Source of the DNA: Gavia stellata
Taxonomy: Eukaryota > Chordata > Aves > Gaviiformes > Gaviidae
Assembly: GCF_030936135.1 (NCBI RefSeq)
Contig: NC_082604.1
Location: 1,676,501 to 1,740,500 of the forward strand
Direction: 5' to 3'
Length of the DNA: 64,000 nucleotides
Positions 50,401 to 62,700 of this stretch are shown here, piece by piece. A program made the position numbers and the translations under genes. Positions within the stretch are counted from its first letter, which is position 1. Every line of letters begins with the position of its first letter. The notes beneath the pieces are model-generated. The model saw nothing but the letters and a program-made list of their open reading frames with translations. It ran no database searches and was not told where the DNA came from.

Positions 50401-53400
50401 GTGCACTGCGTTGCGGGCTGGACGTCTGATTCAATCCTTGAGTGATAAGGGTTCATGCCATGGGTGCTGAATTTCTTACGAGTTGGGATTTCAGCAAAAT
50501 GAAGGCTGGAAATTAGTTGTAACCTGGGAGTACTCAGCAGGAACATTTCTAGCAGCCATTGGAAGAATTCTTAGGTCGGGCATGTCTAATAGCTTTGCAG
50601 AGAAGCTTGGGAGAGCTACAGGTTTTTAGAGAGACTTAAGTAAGGCAGGTAGCTTTCTGCTTGTGTAGAACTGTCTTCCTGAATCTGCAGGTGGCAGAAA
50701 ATAGGGTCAACTTGAGCATAATGAACTATCTCTCCGCACTTGGTAGGTTCAATGTTAAAATCAGACAGCCATTCGGCTGCCAAGATTATATGTTTTCTCT
50801 TGATTGGACTAGCAGGAACATCCAGCTACTGGAAAGGGCTAGATTTTCAGATCCCTACAACTTTTACAGTGAAGGACTGGATCCTTGTAGAACAATCTGA
50901 AGCTTTTGGCTAGTATCAGGTTGGTTTTCTTATTTCGTGCAGTGCTTTAGGAGCTGCCTGAGGCCTTCATGGCTCCATGTGCCATAGGTTCAAAAGTGCT
51001 GTGCTGAGCTCTGTAAAGCTGGGACAGGTGAGAGTGTTGGGCCTTGTGGGTGGGATGTCAAACCCCATCCTCTGAAGCAACTTACTGCCCAGCAAGAAGA
51101 AATTTGTTCCCTGTATTATATCAGACTTCTGGGTTGCTTCCATTCATGCCTGCAAACCCAAAGCTCCAGCATCCCTTATCCAGTGCAGACACTGCCGTCT
51201 TTGTCCCGGTAGCTCTTACGACTGCGCAGTATGAGCAGGCCTTGCTGTACCTTTAGCAGGGGGAACCAGGTTCTGAATTCTGACATAAAACCAGAGAGCT
51301 GATTTCCTTTTCTTTTCTCTCCCTAGATGTCACAATGGCAAAATCAGCAAAACTTATTCAACAGCAGCTGGAGAAAGAGCTGTAAGTATGAAATTGTATC
51401 TGAAACCCTCTGTGCTTCTCTCTTCTCCTTTCTATCTCTTACCTCAGTGCGCTCCCTTAAGCCACGTTTGTAAGCTCATTGTAGAAAAAGAGCAGTCTGT
51501 TTTGTCTGTGTAGGTGTAACCAGGATGAGAGAAGATTGTTCCTTGCTGAAGCACGCAAAAAAGCAGTAGGCACGGACAGTGTATTGCCTCCTGGAACCTG
51601 TGTGTTGGAGAAAAAACATCCTAATCCTTTCTTAAAATCTCTCATCCCTAGGCTGAGCGGTACCTTCCATAGCCCAGGGTGCCATCCTCTCTGAGGTACA
51701 GGCAGGGTTGGCTTCCAAATGTCAGACTTTCTGTGAGTGGTGTGAAGATCTCGGTAGCTCTGCTTGGTTGTACTGGCGCGGGGTTTTTTTTGTGGGGCTG
51801 CTCTGATGCAAAAGGGCTTGGTGTGCAAAGCTTGAGAGCTGGCGAGAGAATGTCTGTTTGTCCTGGTCTTCTAAGAGGCATTATAGGATCTTGTTTGGGA
51901 CCCTGTGTTGGCTCTGTATTCCCTCTAGGAAGGACATTCACCTGGAAAGACAAATGATGTATGATCTGTTGCTAATTTTAAATTGTAAGAGGAAGTGGAA
52001 GGAGGCGAAAGTGGCTTGTAGACTGTGCTACGTTGTAAGCTGCCAGCTGAATGAGCTGCAGTGTCAACGGCTGGCAAGTCCATCTGGGGAGGAGGCAAAT
52101 AGAAGATGTTTTTTTTAAAGCTATATTTAATCGTTGTGCATGAAGAGTCTGCCTGTGAGTCCCGTAATTGTAGTTGAGTCAAATCTGCCTTGGGACAGAT
52201 CTGTGCAGCTCTTGAGCTGTGGTGGACTTTTCCACCAGCATCTAGTAGAGATTTTCCTTCCCCATGCACGCTCAGAACTGGATATTTTGCCTTCCTGTTC
52301 CCTGTGGGTCCTGTTTGCTGGGTTGCAGTTAGCAGCAAGAGGGTCTTGGGGGCAGGAGGAGGAGTGTAGCTCTTTGGTCTCCAAACAAATGTATGTTTGT
52401 GGGATATGGCCATCTTGTTGCCAAGTGGCGGACTTGGCATTGTTAGGTTTACGGTTGGACTCGATGATCTTAAGGGTCTTTTCCAACTTAAATGGTTCTG
52501 TGATTCTATAATATCTTTGGCCAGTAGACGGCAGCAGGGTTATTTGTGCCGGTGCCTCTTCCAGGCTGAATACCTGACCTTCCTGTTTTTAAGGGAGGAA
52601 TTAGTTGTCACATGTTCAAGCTCTCCAGGAAAATAAGCATTCCTTGGTTCTGATGTTGGGCATTTGCCAGTTATCTGTGTGTAGAAGTTGGATTTCTAGG
52701 TAGGTTATATGTGCCCTGTTAGGCTGTGTTATTCCTGCAGGCTGGCAGATTGCTGCCATCCTCTCCCTCCAGTGCTGTACTTGGATGTCCTTGTGTGGAG
52801 AACCTGAGGAAGTGTCTGCTCTCTTATTCCTGAACTCGCATCTCTGGGTGCTGTTGTTTTTTCCCTGTGCCCCATTAGTTTAGCTCCATTCTGTGAATAA
52901 GGAGTAGCTGGGGTTGACTGAGAGCAGGCACTGCCAGGCTGCTGTGTCTCTGGAAGGGATGCAGCAGTCCAGCCGTGAGGCTCTACTAAGGCAGTCAAAG
53001 ACCTGGGGAGAGACTGCTGTTTGCGTCTGTCCCTGCTGCAGCCCCTTGACTTCCCTAGCCTCACTTTTTGGGACCTCAGAGGCAGTCAGACTTCAGTGCC
53101 TCTGCGTCTGCTGGGCTGTTCCATCTCCCTGTGCTGCCTCTGCCTTGGATACCTGGTGAGTGTGGACAAGGAGGTCCATCCTTCCCCCCTACACGTGGCA
53201 GGGAGTTGAGGTACTGCAGCAAGCTTGAAGGGCAGGAGCAGCAGTGACATTGCAGCCTGGTCCTTGGGCAGGCATTGCTCACGGGGGCAGTGGGGAGACT
53301 TTATCCCCCTCTCAGTCCCCAAAGGTATTTGGCACGCTCACATGGCAGTGGGGTGAGCCCCTGCATGATCCCATGTATCGCAGGTGCCTCTCTCTTCCCA

Positions 53401-54020
53401 GTTAACCTGTTAAAACTAGTGCAGATCTTGAGCACTATGGGCTAAACCATGTAGAATTCCTGGCGAGTGGTGTCTGCCAGGAGGATATTGGGGAAATCCA
53501 GATGAGGACATCATCACCTGACTCTTGCTGTTTATTACAGAACAAAACCTCTTTAAGCACCCTCTCCTTGAGTGGCCTCCTGTCCGTCTTGCTCTCTTGA
53601 GCCTTTCTGCAGTTGTGCTTTCCAGCGAATATTTAGGAGAAGTGGCCAAAGTGCCTGCCCCTGCCTGTGCAGAGCCATGGCACCTTCTATCCTTGGTGTA
53701 GCTGGCATCCTGCTGACAGAGCTGGGTCCAGAACATCTCAGCAGCTGTGGTGTAACGTTCCCCTGGTTCACAGTTCTTGACTCTTTCCCTTCTCTGTCTG
53801 CAGCAACACCTTGCGAGTGACCCGCTCTGCAGCCCCCACCAGTCTGGATGCCTCAGCCACTGGGGGCCCTGCCCAGCTGGGGAAGAAGGGCAAGGACTTT
53901 GACTTCTCCCAGCTACCCATGAAGGTGGAATTCGTGGAGTGCAGTGCTCGGGGCAGCAAGGGAGAGGAGGGAGATGCTGACTTCGAGGGCCTTGAGAAAT
54001 GGCTGGCCAAGATCGCCTGA
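47159..54020 (+). CDS. SRPRB: Signal recognition particle receptor subunit beta, complete, 7 exons, 258 aa
   Basis: SRPRB is a membrane-anchored Arf/Sar-like GTPase that holds SRP receptor alpha on the ER and couples it to the translocon. Exons are 47159-47270, 47416-47510, 47897-47974, 49747-49829, 50259-50395, 51327-51381 and 53804-54020. All junctions are GT-AG and give 777 nt. A single membrane helix spans about residues 23-43 (VLSVLLALLAVAITLLIWRF). GTPase motifs are G1 GLCDAGKT (57-64), G3 DLPGHE (103-108), G4 NKQD (166-169, split by intron 5) and G5-like ECSARG (232-237). The C-terminus LEKWLAKIA is typical. The human protein is about 271 aa, so the length is right. The start ATG has a G at -3 and +4. 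Confidence 0.96.
47525..47541 (+). repeat. 17-G homopolymer just inside SRPRB intron 2
   Basis: An uninterrupted run of G starts 15 nt after the exon 2 donor. It can form a G-quadruplex, and length in the assembly may be inexact. Confidence 0.85.
47975..49746. other. SRPRB intron 3
   Basis: A 1.77-kb intron of ordinary sequence. I saw no element or RNA gene in it. Confidence 0.6.
51382..53803. other. SRPRB intron 6
   Basis: A 2.4-kb intron holding one short CR1 3' end (52441-52512). No other feature is recognisable. Confidence 0.6.
52441..52512 (+). mobile_element. Short CR1 3' end in SRPRB intron 6
   Basis: GGTTGGACTCGATGATCTTA, GGGTCTTTTCCAACTTAAAT and a GGTTCTGTGATTCTATAAT tail are the terminal 70 nt of CR1, inserted in gene orientation. 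Confidence 0.88.
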
Positions 54021-56020
54021 ACGGAGAAGGGCAGGGCTGGAGGGAGAGACTTGGGGAGACGGGGGGCGGGGTGGGGGGCAGGACGCTTGGAGACTGAAAG
54101 GAAAAAGATGGTCTGAAACACTCAAATCTCATCTTGCTGTAGAAGAAACTTCAGCTGGAAACCAGCATTGTGGTGTCCTCCTCTGCTGCGCATGGGCTTT
54201 GGAGCAACATGACACAATTGCTAGTGAGATTTCCTCTGACTGTCTCTTCGCACTGCAACATTTTTTTTCCTCTCCCCTCTTCCTTTGTCTTCCTCTGGGA
54301 TGCTGACCCTTTGAACTTCTGTGTTTCCTTAATCTCTAGGCTTTTCATTTGGTAGTTGCCAAGCAAATTAGGAAGGAGTGCACTGCCAGGTGAGTTTTAG
54401 AGATTGGAGTCTGCGTATTGTCTTCTGCCTTGGTTTAGCATTGCAACCCTGTTACCTCTCGGAGCTACTGATCACCTCCTGATTCGGACTTCTTTCCCCC
54501 CAGCCTCTCGCTGCTCGGGAGTGCTGTGCACATCACCTATGCTGCGCCGGCAAAGCGCACAGGCTCTCACAGTTGGGCAGTCATTGAGGAGAGTGTAAAA
54601 AGCTGTTTTCCTCTGTGTCTCCTACCTTCCTGTGCAGTCCCATTTCTGTGGGACTGGAGTGGTCTATTAAATGCCGAAACCAGGCTGGCTGCTCTGCCTT
54701 TGTCACTGTGCACTGCCTGTGTCCTTTGCTGTGGCTTTGGGTGATTTCCACTGTTGGACAGTTCTTGGGAGCTTTTCCTTTAATGCAGGGCTACGTCCTG
54801 AAAGCTTGTTTCACTCTGCTTCTCCTTCCCATACTTCAGGCTCTTCTCCCACAGACGTGTATGCACACTCTCGGAGTGGCAGAGTTATAGTAGGGTCTTA
54901 GCTTGAAACGGTGAGGCAGGCATGTTTTTAAAGTCATACCTACATCATGTGTGAGATCTGGCATGAGGGGTGTTTGCTGTGCGGTCCCCTGCCTGTGTGT
55001 GATCTCAGCTGTTCATTTTGCCGGGAAGATTCAGGGAATGCCTGTCGCTGTAGCTATCGCAGTGGCTCAGCAGGCTGCTGGGAGGCTTGGAGTGTTGGAG
55101 GGCTCTGATTCAGCATGCTTCTGAACTGTCCAAAGGACATTGCTCTCCTCCTTCCTGTGCTCTGGCCAGGAGCATTGGTTACCGAAGGGAGATATTCCAG
55201 CAGCATTGGTGTCCGTTAGGTGGGAAACAAGATCCTGATGCGTTCAGTTTCCCCTTCCTGAACAGCCTTAAAACAGTTCGCCTCCCAGCAGCTTCGTATA
55301 GCTTTGTGCTCTGATGGGGTACTGTTTCTTTGCAGCACCTACATGAGGGTGATTGCTCTGCAGGAGATGCTACGCTGTGAACTGTGAGGTTCTGTGGCAT
55401 TGAAATGTTTCCTTTGTTGTTTCCCCTTTTCTTTTGGGGTAGGAGGGAGTGGCTAGCTCCTGGTAGACCTTTTCTGTCCTTTGCAAGATCCTCTCCTCTC
55501 TGCTCTGATGATTCCTTCATCACTCAACTGATCTGTTGTGGTCTTTTCCTTTCTGTCTGGGGCATCCTCTGCCTCCCTGTGGCATTGCCAAGCATTAGTA
55601 GCATTGGGAAGAGCAAGAGCAGTCTTCAGAAAAGAACTGGCTCGTCATGGAGCCGGACCTTGCATTTCTAGTCTTGTGAACCCGGTGGCTCTTCTACTAT
55701 CCGTGCAGGAGGTGGGGAGGGTTATATTTACAAAGTTCTTCTATTTCCTGCAGCCAGAGCATTGTTGGAACATGTTTGTCATGCTTTGAACTCCCTTAGC
55801 TGGAGCTCCTTCCCAGGCTGCCTGCTTTGAATCCATAATGCTGAAGTGAGAATATTGCGATTTCTTTGGGTGGTTATTCTGCTTGCAAAGACATGTCGCC
55901 TTGGAAGGCAAAGGCCAGGCACCAGCCTCTGCTGGGGTAAGGTAGCATGAGGCCATAGTTGGGTTTAAGTTATTCTTATTAAAAGTATTCCATAAATAAA
56001 AATTTTTTGCTTAAATGTTT
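54021..56020 (+). terminator. SRPRB: SRPRB 3'UTR and poly(A) signal
   Basis: AATAAA at 55995-56000, within an AT-rich patch, is the first strong signal I see after the stop. It gives a 3'UTR near 2 kb. No competing gene lies in the interval. The extent is inferred, not shown by transcript data. Confidence 0.55.
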
Positions 56021-57293
56021 GTTCTCAAGTCTTGGTTCAGTCTGTCTGTATTGGCCTCTTCCCAGTGGTGTCAACTCTGCATGGACTGGGGCTTTGCTTC
56101 TGCTCAACATGATGCTGGAGATCAACCAACCTTCCTGCTTGGTGGCCAGGTCTGTCTTGTCAAAAACTAACACCTCCTCCACACACGGGGCTTTGGGGGT
56201 TTTTTTGGGGGGTGTATTTACTCCTAAGTCTCAATGTTAGAGGCTTGATAATCACGTAGCAAAAAAACCCAAACCACCAACCAAAAAACTTCACAAAAAA
56301 GGCGCTTTGCTCAAACGCACGGGAAAACTCAAGCTAGCTGCAGTGCGCCGTGCACAGCTGTTGTGGTTTAAGTCACGGAGCGCTTGCCCTGCTCTCCGTG
56401 GTGGAGGTGGCTATGGCACCCTGCAGCTTTACAGCTGGATGGAGAAACCTCAGCGTTCCCTGCCTGAGCAGGGCTGGGGGGTGACTGTACGGCAGCGGGG
56501 CTGAGCTGGGGCTGCGCCCACTGCCGCTCATGCCGGAGGAGGGAGCATGCATTGGGCTGTTGCAGCGCTGCGTGTGTTTTTTGGGCTGCGCTCCGTGACT
56601 TGCCTGTTAAATATTTGGGGCTGTTTTTCCCCAGTGGCTGAGGGAAAAGGGCAGAACTGGAAACTCTGAATGTTGTTTTTCTTTTCTTTTCTTTTTTTTT
56701 TTTTCCCCCCAGTCAGCTTTGTGCTTTGTGTTTTGCTCTTACGTATAAACCTTGCTCCCAGCCTGTGGCTTTGTGCCGGCTGGGCAAGTTGCTCCTCAGG
56801 CTGCAGCTTGGCAGCCAGTGTGTTTAGATGGCTTTGGCAAGACAGCAGCATGGGATAAAACTCAGTCCCTTCTGCTCCAGCTGCCTGACCCAGAGTCAGT
56901 CACCCCACTGCTTTTACACATCTGCAGGGATTCAGGCTTTTGCTGTACTTTAAAGCTCTTTTGATTGATGTTTTTCACTATGGGTTGTGCTTTGCCTGCA
57001 AATTGTTCCCCTGGAAGGGAAGGGTGCTTTTGGAGGAGATCGACAAGCATGGTGAGATCCAGCATAGCAGAAACCACATGAAAGTGGAGGAGAGATTGCT
57101 GAAAGGCAAAGAAAAGCAAAAATAGCATGATGTCTGAACATTGGCATCCCAGTGGTGGTGCTTTCCAAGGCTCCCAAAACCAGGTGTTGCAGCTGTGACC
57201 TTTCCTGTGCATGGAGCTGTTGGCCAGCCACCTTGGACACCTTTGGGGCCAGGAGCTTCCGTGCTCGCCCTGTTTGGGCCACTTCATATGCTT
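56021..57293. other. Intergenic spacer between convergent SRPRB and SLCO2A1
   Basis: It contains a T-run with CTTTT units (56678-56705) and no recognisable gene. RAB6B exons, expected here by mammalian order, were not seen. Confidence 0.5.
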
Positions 57294-57840
57294 TCATAGA
57301 ATCATAGAATCATTTAGGTTGGAAAAGACCTTTAAGATCATCAAGTCCAACCATAAACCTAGCGCTGCCACGTCCACCACTAAACCATGTCCCTAAGAGC
57401 GTCATCCACATGTCTTTTAAATACCTCCAGGGATGGTGACTCCACCATCTCCCTGGGCAGCCCGTTCCAGTGTCTGACAACCTTTTCGGTGAAGAAGTTT
57501 TTCCTAATATCCAGTCTAAACCTCCCCTGGCGCAACTTGAGGCCATTTCCTCTTGTCCTATCGGTTGTTACTTGGGAAATGAGACTGACACCCACCTCAC
57601 CACAACCCCCTTTCAGGTAATTGTAGAGAGCAATGAGGTCTCCCCTCAGCCTCCTCTTCTCCAGACTGAACAACCCCAGTTCCCTCAGCCGCTCCTCATC
57701 AGACTTGTGCTCCAGACCCCTCACCAGCTCCGTCACCCTTCTCCGGACACGCTCCAGCACCTCAATGTCCTTCTTGTAGCGAGGGGCCCAAAACTGAACA
57801 CAGGATTTTGCTGGCTGGCACCTCCTGGGGCTTGTCCAGC
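57294..57840 (-). mobile_element. CR1 LINE, 3' part with intact tail
   Basis: The left edge (TCATAGAATCATAGAATCAT) is the reversed ATGATTCTATGA tail. The minus strand is open across ORF2's end: [59 protein letters not shown] and [19 protein letters not shown]. The uninterrupted frame and clean tail suggest a younger copy than the others in the window. Confidence 0.95.
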
Positions 57841-57977
57841 TTGATGTTACCACTGATGGGATGAAGGTGGAGAAAGCGGAGTTAAGGAATGTCATGTGGG
57901 TGTTAAGGGAACACCTGCCAGGTAGAGGGGGAAGGGGAATAGGAACAGCATGGACAGACCTCATTTTTGTAAAGACT

Positions 57978-58870
57978 TGCTGCCCCGTGGACCCTGCCGC
58001 CAGTCCCCCCTGCCCACGGCCCCATGCCTGTAGCCCCTGCTCCCTGCCTACACCCACTGCACCCTGTTTGCAACCTCCCTGCCCACTGCCTGCAGCCCCA
58101 AGCACCCTGCCTGCAGCCCTATTCCTGTAGCCCCATGCCTGCAGCTCTATTCCTGCAGCTCTTTGCACCCTGCCTGCAGACTCCGCATGCTGCCTGCAAT
58201 CCTCTGCCTGCATCCCCATGCCTGATGACCACTCCATCCCACCCGCAGCCCCATGCCTTCAGCCACCTGCACCCTGCCTAGACCACCGTGCCTAAGCCCT
58301 TTGCCCACTGCCCCATGCCTGCAGTGCCCTACAGCCCTGCCTGCAGAACTCTGCCCACAAAACCTTCCTCTGCCTGCAGCCCCATGCCTGCAAGCCCCAT
58401 GAAGCCTCCCTGCAGGCCCCTGCCCACAGACCCTGCCTGCTGCCCCGTGGACCCTGCCGCCAGCCCCCCCTGCCCACAGCCCCATGCCTGTAGCCCCTGC
58501 TCCCTGCCTACACCCACTGCACCCTGTTTGCACCCTCCCTGCCCACTGCCTGCAGCCCCAAGCACCCTGCCTGCAGCCCTATTCCTGCAGCCCCAAGCAC
58601 CCTGCCTGCAGACCCCTGCCCACAGCCCCCCGCCTGCAGACCCCGCATGCTGCCTGCAGTCCTCTGCCTGCATCCTGATGACCACCCCACCCGCAGCCCG
58701 CTGCCATCAGCCCCATGCCTGCAGCAGCATGCCTGCAGCCCCCCGGGTCATGCTTCCAGCCCCATGCCTGCCACCCCATGAACCCTCCCTGCCTGAAACC
58801 CCCTGCCCACATCCCGACGCCTGCAGCCCCCCAGCCCCTGCCTGCAGGCTCCTGCTTGCTTTGCCTTCGC
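57978..58870. repeat. GC-rich minisatellite built on CCCTGCCTGCAGCCCC-like units
   Basis: Degenerate units of CCTGC, TGCAGCCCC and CCATGCCTG repeat for about 0.9 kb. A higher-order copy is visible: about 157 bp from 57978 recurs at 58438 with few differences, and 58174-58264 recurs from about 58631 with a small deletion. This implies a duplicated block of about 460 bp. The long open frames on both strands here are products of the repeat. Confidence 0.88.
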
Positions 58871-59134
58871 TCCTGGGTTTCATGGGGCCGCAGGCAGGCA
58901 CCGTTGCCCCCCGGGCTGCCTGGCCAGCCAGCCGGCACAGCCTGCCCATTCTGCGCAGCCCCTCGCAGACCGTCATGGCTGGGGGAGCCGCAGGGAGAGC
59001 ACGAGTCCTGTCTGCCACCTTTTCTTCACCTTTGCCAGCGAGGGATGCACTCAGCACCTGCCAGGATGTGACCTGCAGGCATCCCCACCGCCTTGTTGGT
59101 GGGGACAGCTCTCAGGGGGAGACCAGCAAAGCAC

Positions 59135-59716
59135 CGCAGTTGGAAAAGTGACCTTTATTTTAAAAAAACAAACAAACAAAAAAAGAGCAACAAACCCCCA
59201 AAATATTCTGCAATAATCCCCTAGTGATAACTTTTCACAACACGTGTGTGGTGTCCATGCTGACCTCTGCAAGGGGTGTAGGCTGAGGGGGGACACAGGG
59301 CAGCCCCATGGGGTTGGCAGCTGTCTCCCCTGCTCCTGTCCCAGCCAGGAGGGCATTACCCGGCTGGAAATGTCACGCCGGAGAGGGGGACCATCACCGA
59401 CAGCAGGCACTTCTCTGGCTATATGTGATGGGGCTGCACTCCAGCCCCCATCTGCCTCCTGCTCCAGCTGGAGGGGAGGCTGCCCGCTCCCCAAAGCGAT
59501 GGGCAAGGTGCAGCTGGAGATCCTGGGAGAAGCCGGTCCCAGGATGGGGCTGGCATGAAGCATCCCTCGCCGGGAGCACGGTGGTGCCATGGGCTGCGGG
59601 AGAGGAGCTCAGAGCTGCTAAGGTGAAGTCGCTCCCTTAGAAGGAAAAACAAACCCAAAAAAGACAAAGTACTGGCAGTGGGTAATGGGGGGGTGCAGAG
59701 CCAGTCCTTGGGTGGG
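59135..59716 (-). terminator. SLCO2A1: SLCO2A1 3'UTR and poly(A) signal
   Basis: On the minus strand AATAAA (59154-59159) lies about 560 nt after the stop. An AAAC-rich run (59161-59186) lies just before it in transcript order. Confidence 0.7.
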
Positions 59717-62700
59717 CTATACCAGCCCCGCTGCCTTCTCCTGCACGTTGTACTCCTTGCTCCTCTTCACCTTCCAGCCGATGATGGCAAGGAGAATGGT
59801 GCCCACCACCTTGTAGCCCACCTGCAGCCCCAGGTATCTGTCGGGAGACGAGCAGGGAGATGCCGTGTCCGGAGGTGGCACCTCCAGCTGGCACCAGGCT
59901 GAGCTGGGGACCATCCCCGTGGCCATCGCCGCCGGGGGGGAATGGAGGGAAACACACGGCAGAGGTACCTGTTGCGGAGGAAGTCGTTGTTGTAGTAGGC
60001 GCAGAACCGGCGCTGGGTGCAGTGCTTCTGCCAGTAGACGCAGGAGGAGTCGATGAGGGCACCGAACATGGCCGGAGCCGGCAGCCAGGCTTTGGAGAGG
60101 AGAGGATGGAGTCAGGCTGCCTGCCCTGCCGTGCCTGCATGCTTTGCCTGCCTCAAGGAGGTTCAACACCTCCCGGGGCTCAAGCAAGCCTCTGAGCACC
60201 CTGCTGCCTCCCCCCAGCCTCATTAGGAGATGCAAACTCACCCAGCAGCCTCATTAATAAGAACTGGACTCCGATGGCAAACGACTTCTCGTCCTGGTTC
60301 ACCACCCTGCAGGGGAGAAGCCATGGGAGGTCAGAGCTGCCGTAGCAGCTCTGTATTTGGCCAAGCGTCTTGGCCTGGTTGCACGTTTAAGAGGCCCCGT
60401 TGATCTCAGCACGGGGAACCCATCATGTCACGCTTCCCCCTGGGCCTTGCAAACCCCCCCCACCGCCCATTGCTCACCGTAAAACCATCATGTAGAGGGG
60501 GTTGTGGGACAGGCAGGCTACCAGGGCAGCAAAGGAGATGAGGAATATGGCAGGAAGAAGCATGTGGGAGCAGCTGAGCGGACAGGAGCCCATCTTGGCG
60601 GAGGACAGCCCGTTCCCAGCAGGGATCAGGGAACAGTTCTTGTAGATCTGTTGAAAATATTTGGAAAAAAACCCAAACGTAAAACTCCCAAAGCCCAGAG
60701 CAGGGTTTTTAGCGACACACCAGACCACATCACTTTGCAGAAGACTGACAAGAGTGTCAGCTCCAATTTTAGGGCACGGCCATGGCATCCTGCAATGGGC
60801 TGTGCTGCCATCCCCATTTCTCCACCAGCCTCCCGGGGCGTTACAGCAATTCTCCATTGCACCTTCTCATGACTTCAGCTCCTCTGGTAGACCTCCCTGC
60901 TCCCGGTCTCGAAAAGGATCTACCACGTTATTGCATTTGTCAGGTTCCTACAGCATCGCTGCATCCTGCACCATCGCCAGCAAGCAAGGCGGACTCTGCT
61001 TTGCAAACCACTCGTTCTACTCACCACTTGTTTGGGAGAGGAAGAATTAGCGGTGCTGTTCGTGCAGCCAGCAAAGCAGGGGGAGATGTACTCCACGTTG
61101 TTTTCTCCACACACTGGGTGAAAGATGTGCTCAGAGCAGTGGCACCCACTCGGTGTCTTAACCTGCTGCTGGGAACTCAATGTACTGCCAAAAAGGAGTA
61201 AAAAAAATTTTTTAAAAAATTAAGAAATAGGACAGGAGGAAGAAAAATTCCTCTTACTAGTTAACCAGTTTCCCCATTCCTATTTGTGCTGGGACACTGC
61301 CAGCAGCAGGCTGGCCTTCTGCCAGACCCTGATCCCCTGCAGGTACCTCTGCAAGTGTACAGTGAACTTAGCAGTAATTATGTTATGTCTGCAAACAAGT
61401 ACTCACACGCTTACTTTGCCCCCCCAGCTGAAAACTAATCAGCCAAATGCCTGGAGAAATGTATCTGGGCTTCATCCAGAACTGCACAAACAGATGTGTG
61501 AACAGCCCAAGCTGGAAACACCATTCAGACAGAAACTGGAAGCAGGCTCGCTTCCAAACAAGCCTGACAACAGCGTGAAAGTCAAGAGGACAAATCGAAT
61601 TATCTGTCCTGTCTTGCCTTACTACCTAAGGGAGTTCATCTGCTGGAGCGGCACGGTCCGTCTCCTGCGGGAAGCCGGCAGCAGGGACCTGCCCTTGGGC
61701 ATGGTGGGATGGGGCTGCTCCATCTCCTGCGGGAAGCTGGCACCAGGGACCTACCCTTGGGCATGGTGGGATGGGGCATTGCTCATGTTCACCCATCCAT
61801 GTAGCCCACAACTACCTGGGGATCCAGGCAAAAGGCTCTTAGGCACTGCTGCCGTTGCAAGGGAGGAGGTTTCCAAAGCAATACAAGGCAACAGCCTCCT
61901 TTTCCATGCAAGTTCCTCCAGCAGCTCCCAGTTACATCGGCAAAGCCCATCAGGACTGGTGTGTCGCAGAAAACGGAGACAGGCAGGCAACCTGACGCCG
62001 GCAGCGAGAGGTGAACGTTGTGAGGCCAAGGTGCCCTCCAAAATTTACCCCTTGCAGCACCTGATCTCGAGCTGAGGGATCTCCTTACATTTGAAGCCTT
62101 GCTCTCACGCAGAAAGCTTGAGACGCCAGCGCCTCAGAGGACTTCCGTACGCTCCCGAATTCACGGCGCGTGCCGTGCAAATCTCAGAGCAAACAACAAA
62201 CACGTTGCCCATACATGAGTTTGCAGAGTGCCATTGCTTTCCTTCATGGTTGTTTAAGTGGCTTTTGAGCAGGAGAAACGCACGGACTGCCCTGTCCCTC
62301 ACGCCTCCGCCGTACCCCCGGGACAGGAGGCTTATTGCTGGCAAAGGGAAACATTTGTACAAAAGCCTGTTGCTGGGAAATGAGCACAACACACTTGCAA
62401 GCATGCCTTGGGGGGAGTCTAAATGTCATTTTTATCTTAAAAAGACACAGTAAGAGCCAGGTGAGGAGAAAGATGATGTGCAGCTGGAACGAAGAGAATG
62501 CGTGAGGTGCCCGTGTGTGGGGTTGATGTGGACACAGGCACCAATACTACTAATTTTCCCCTAGAAATCCATAATGAAAAGTGCATCCTGCTTGTTTGGT
62601 ACGGAAGAGCAGGAATAAATGCGCTCCCAAGCTTTCTGTGCTGTGTAGCGCTTAGATCTCCTCCAGGCAGTGGGATCAAGGAGCAAACAGTAGCATGGTG

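Noticed and set aside
57380-58237. 285-codon minus-strand open frame
   Set aside because: It is CR1 ORF2 end fused to translated minisatellite, not a host gene.
58288-59151. 287-codon plus-strand Cys/Pro-rich open frame
   Set aside because: It is produced by the tandem repeat; cysteine spacing follows the repeat unit.
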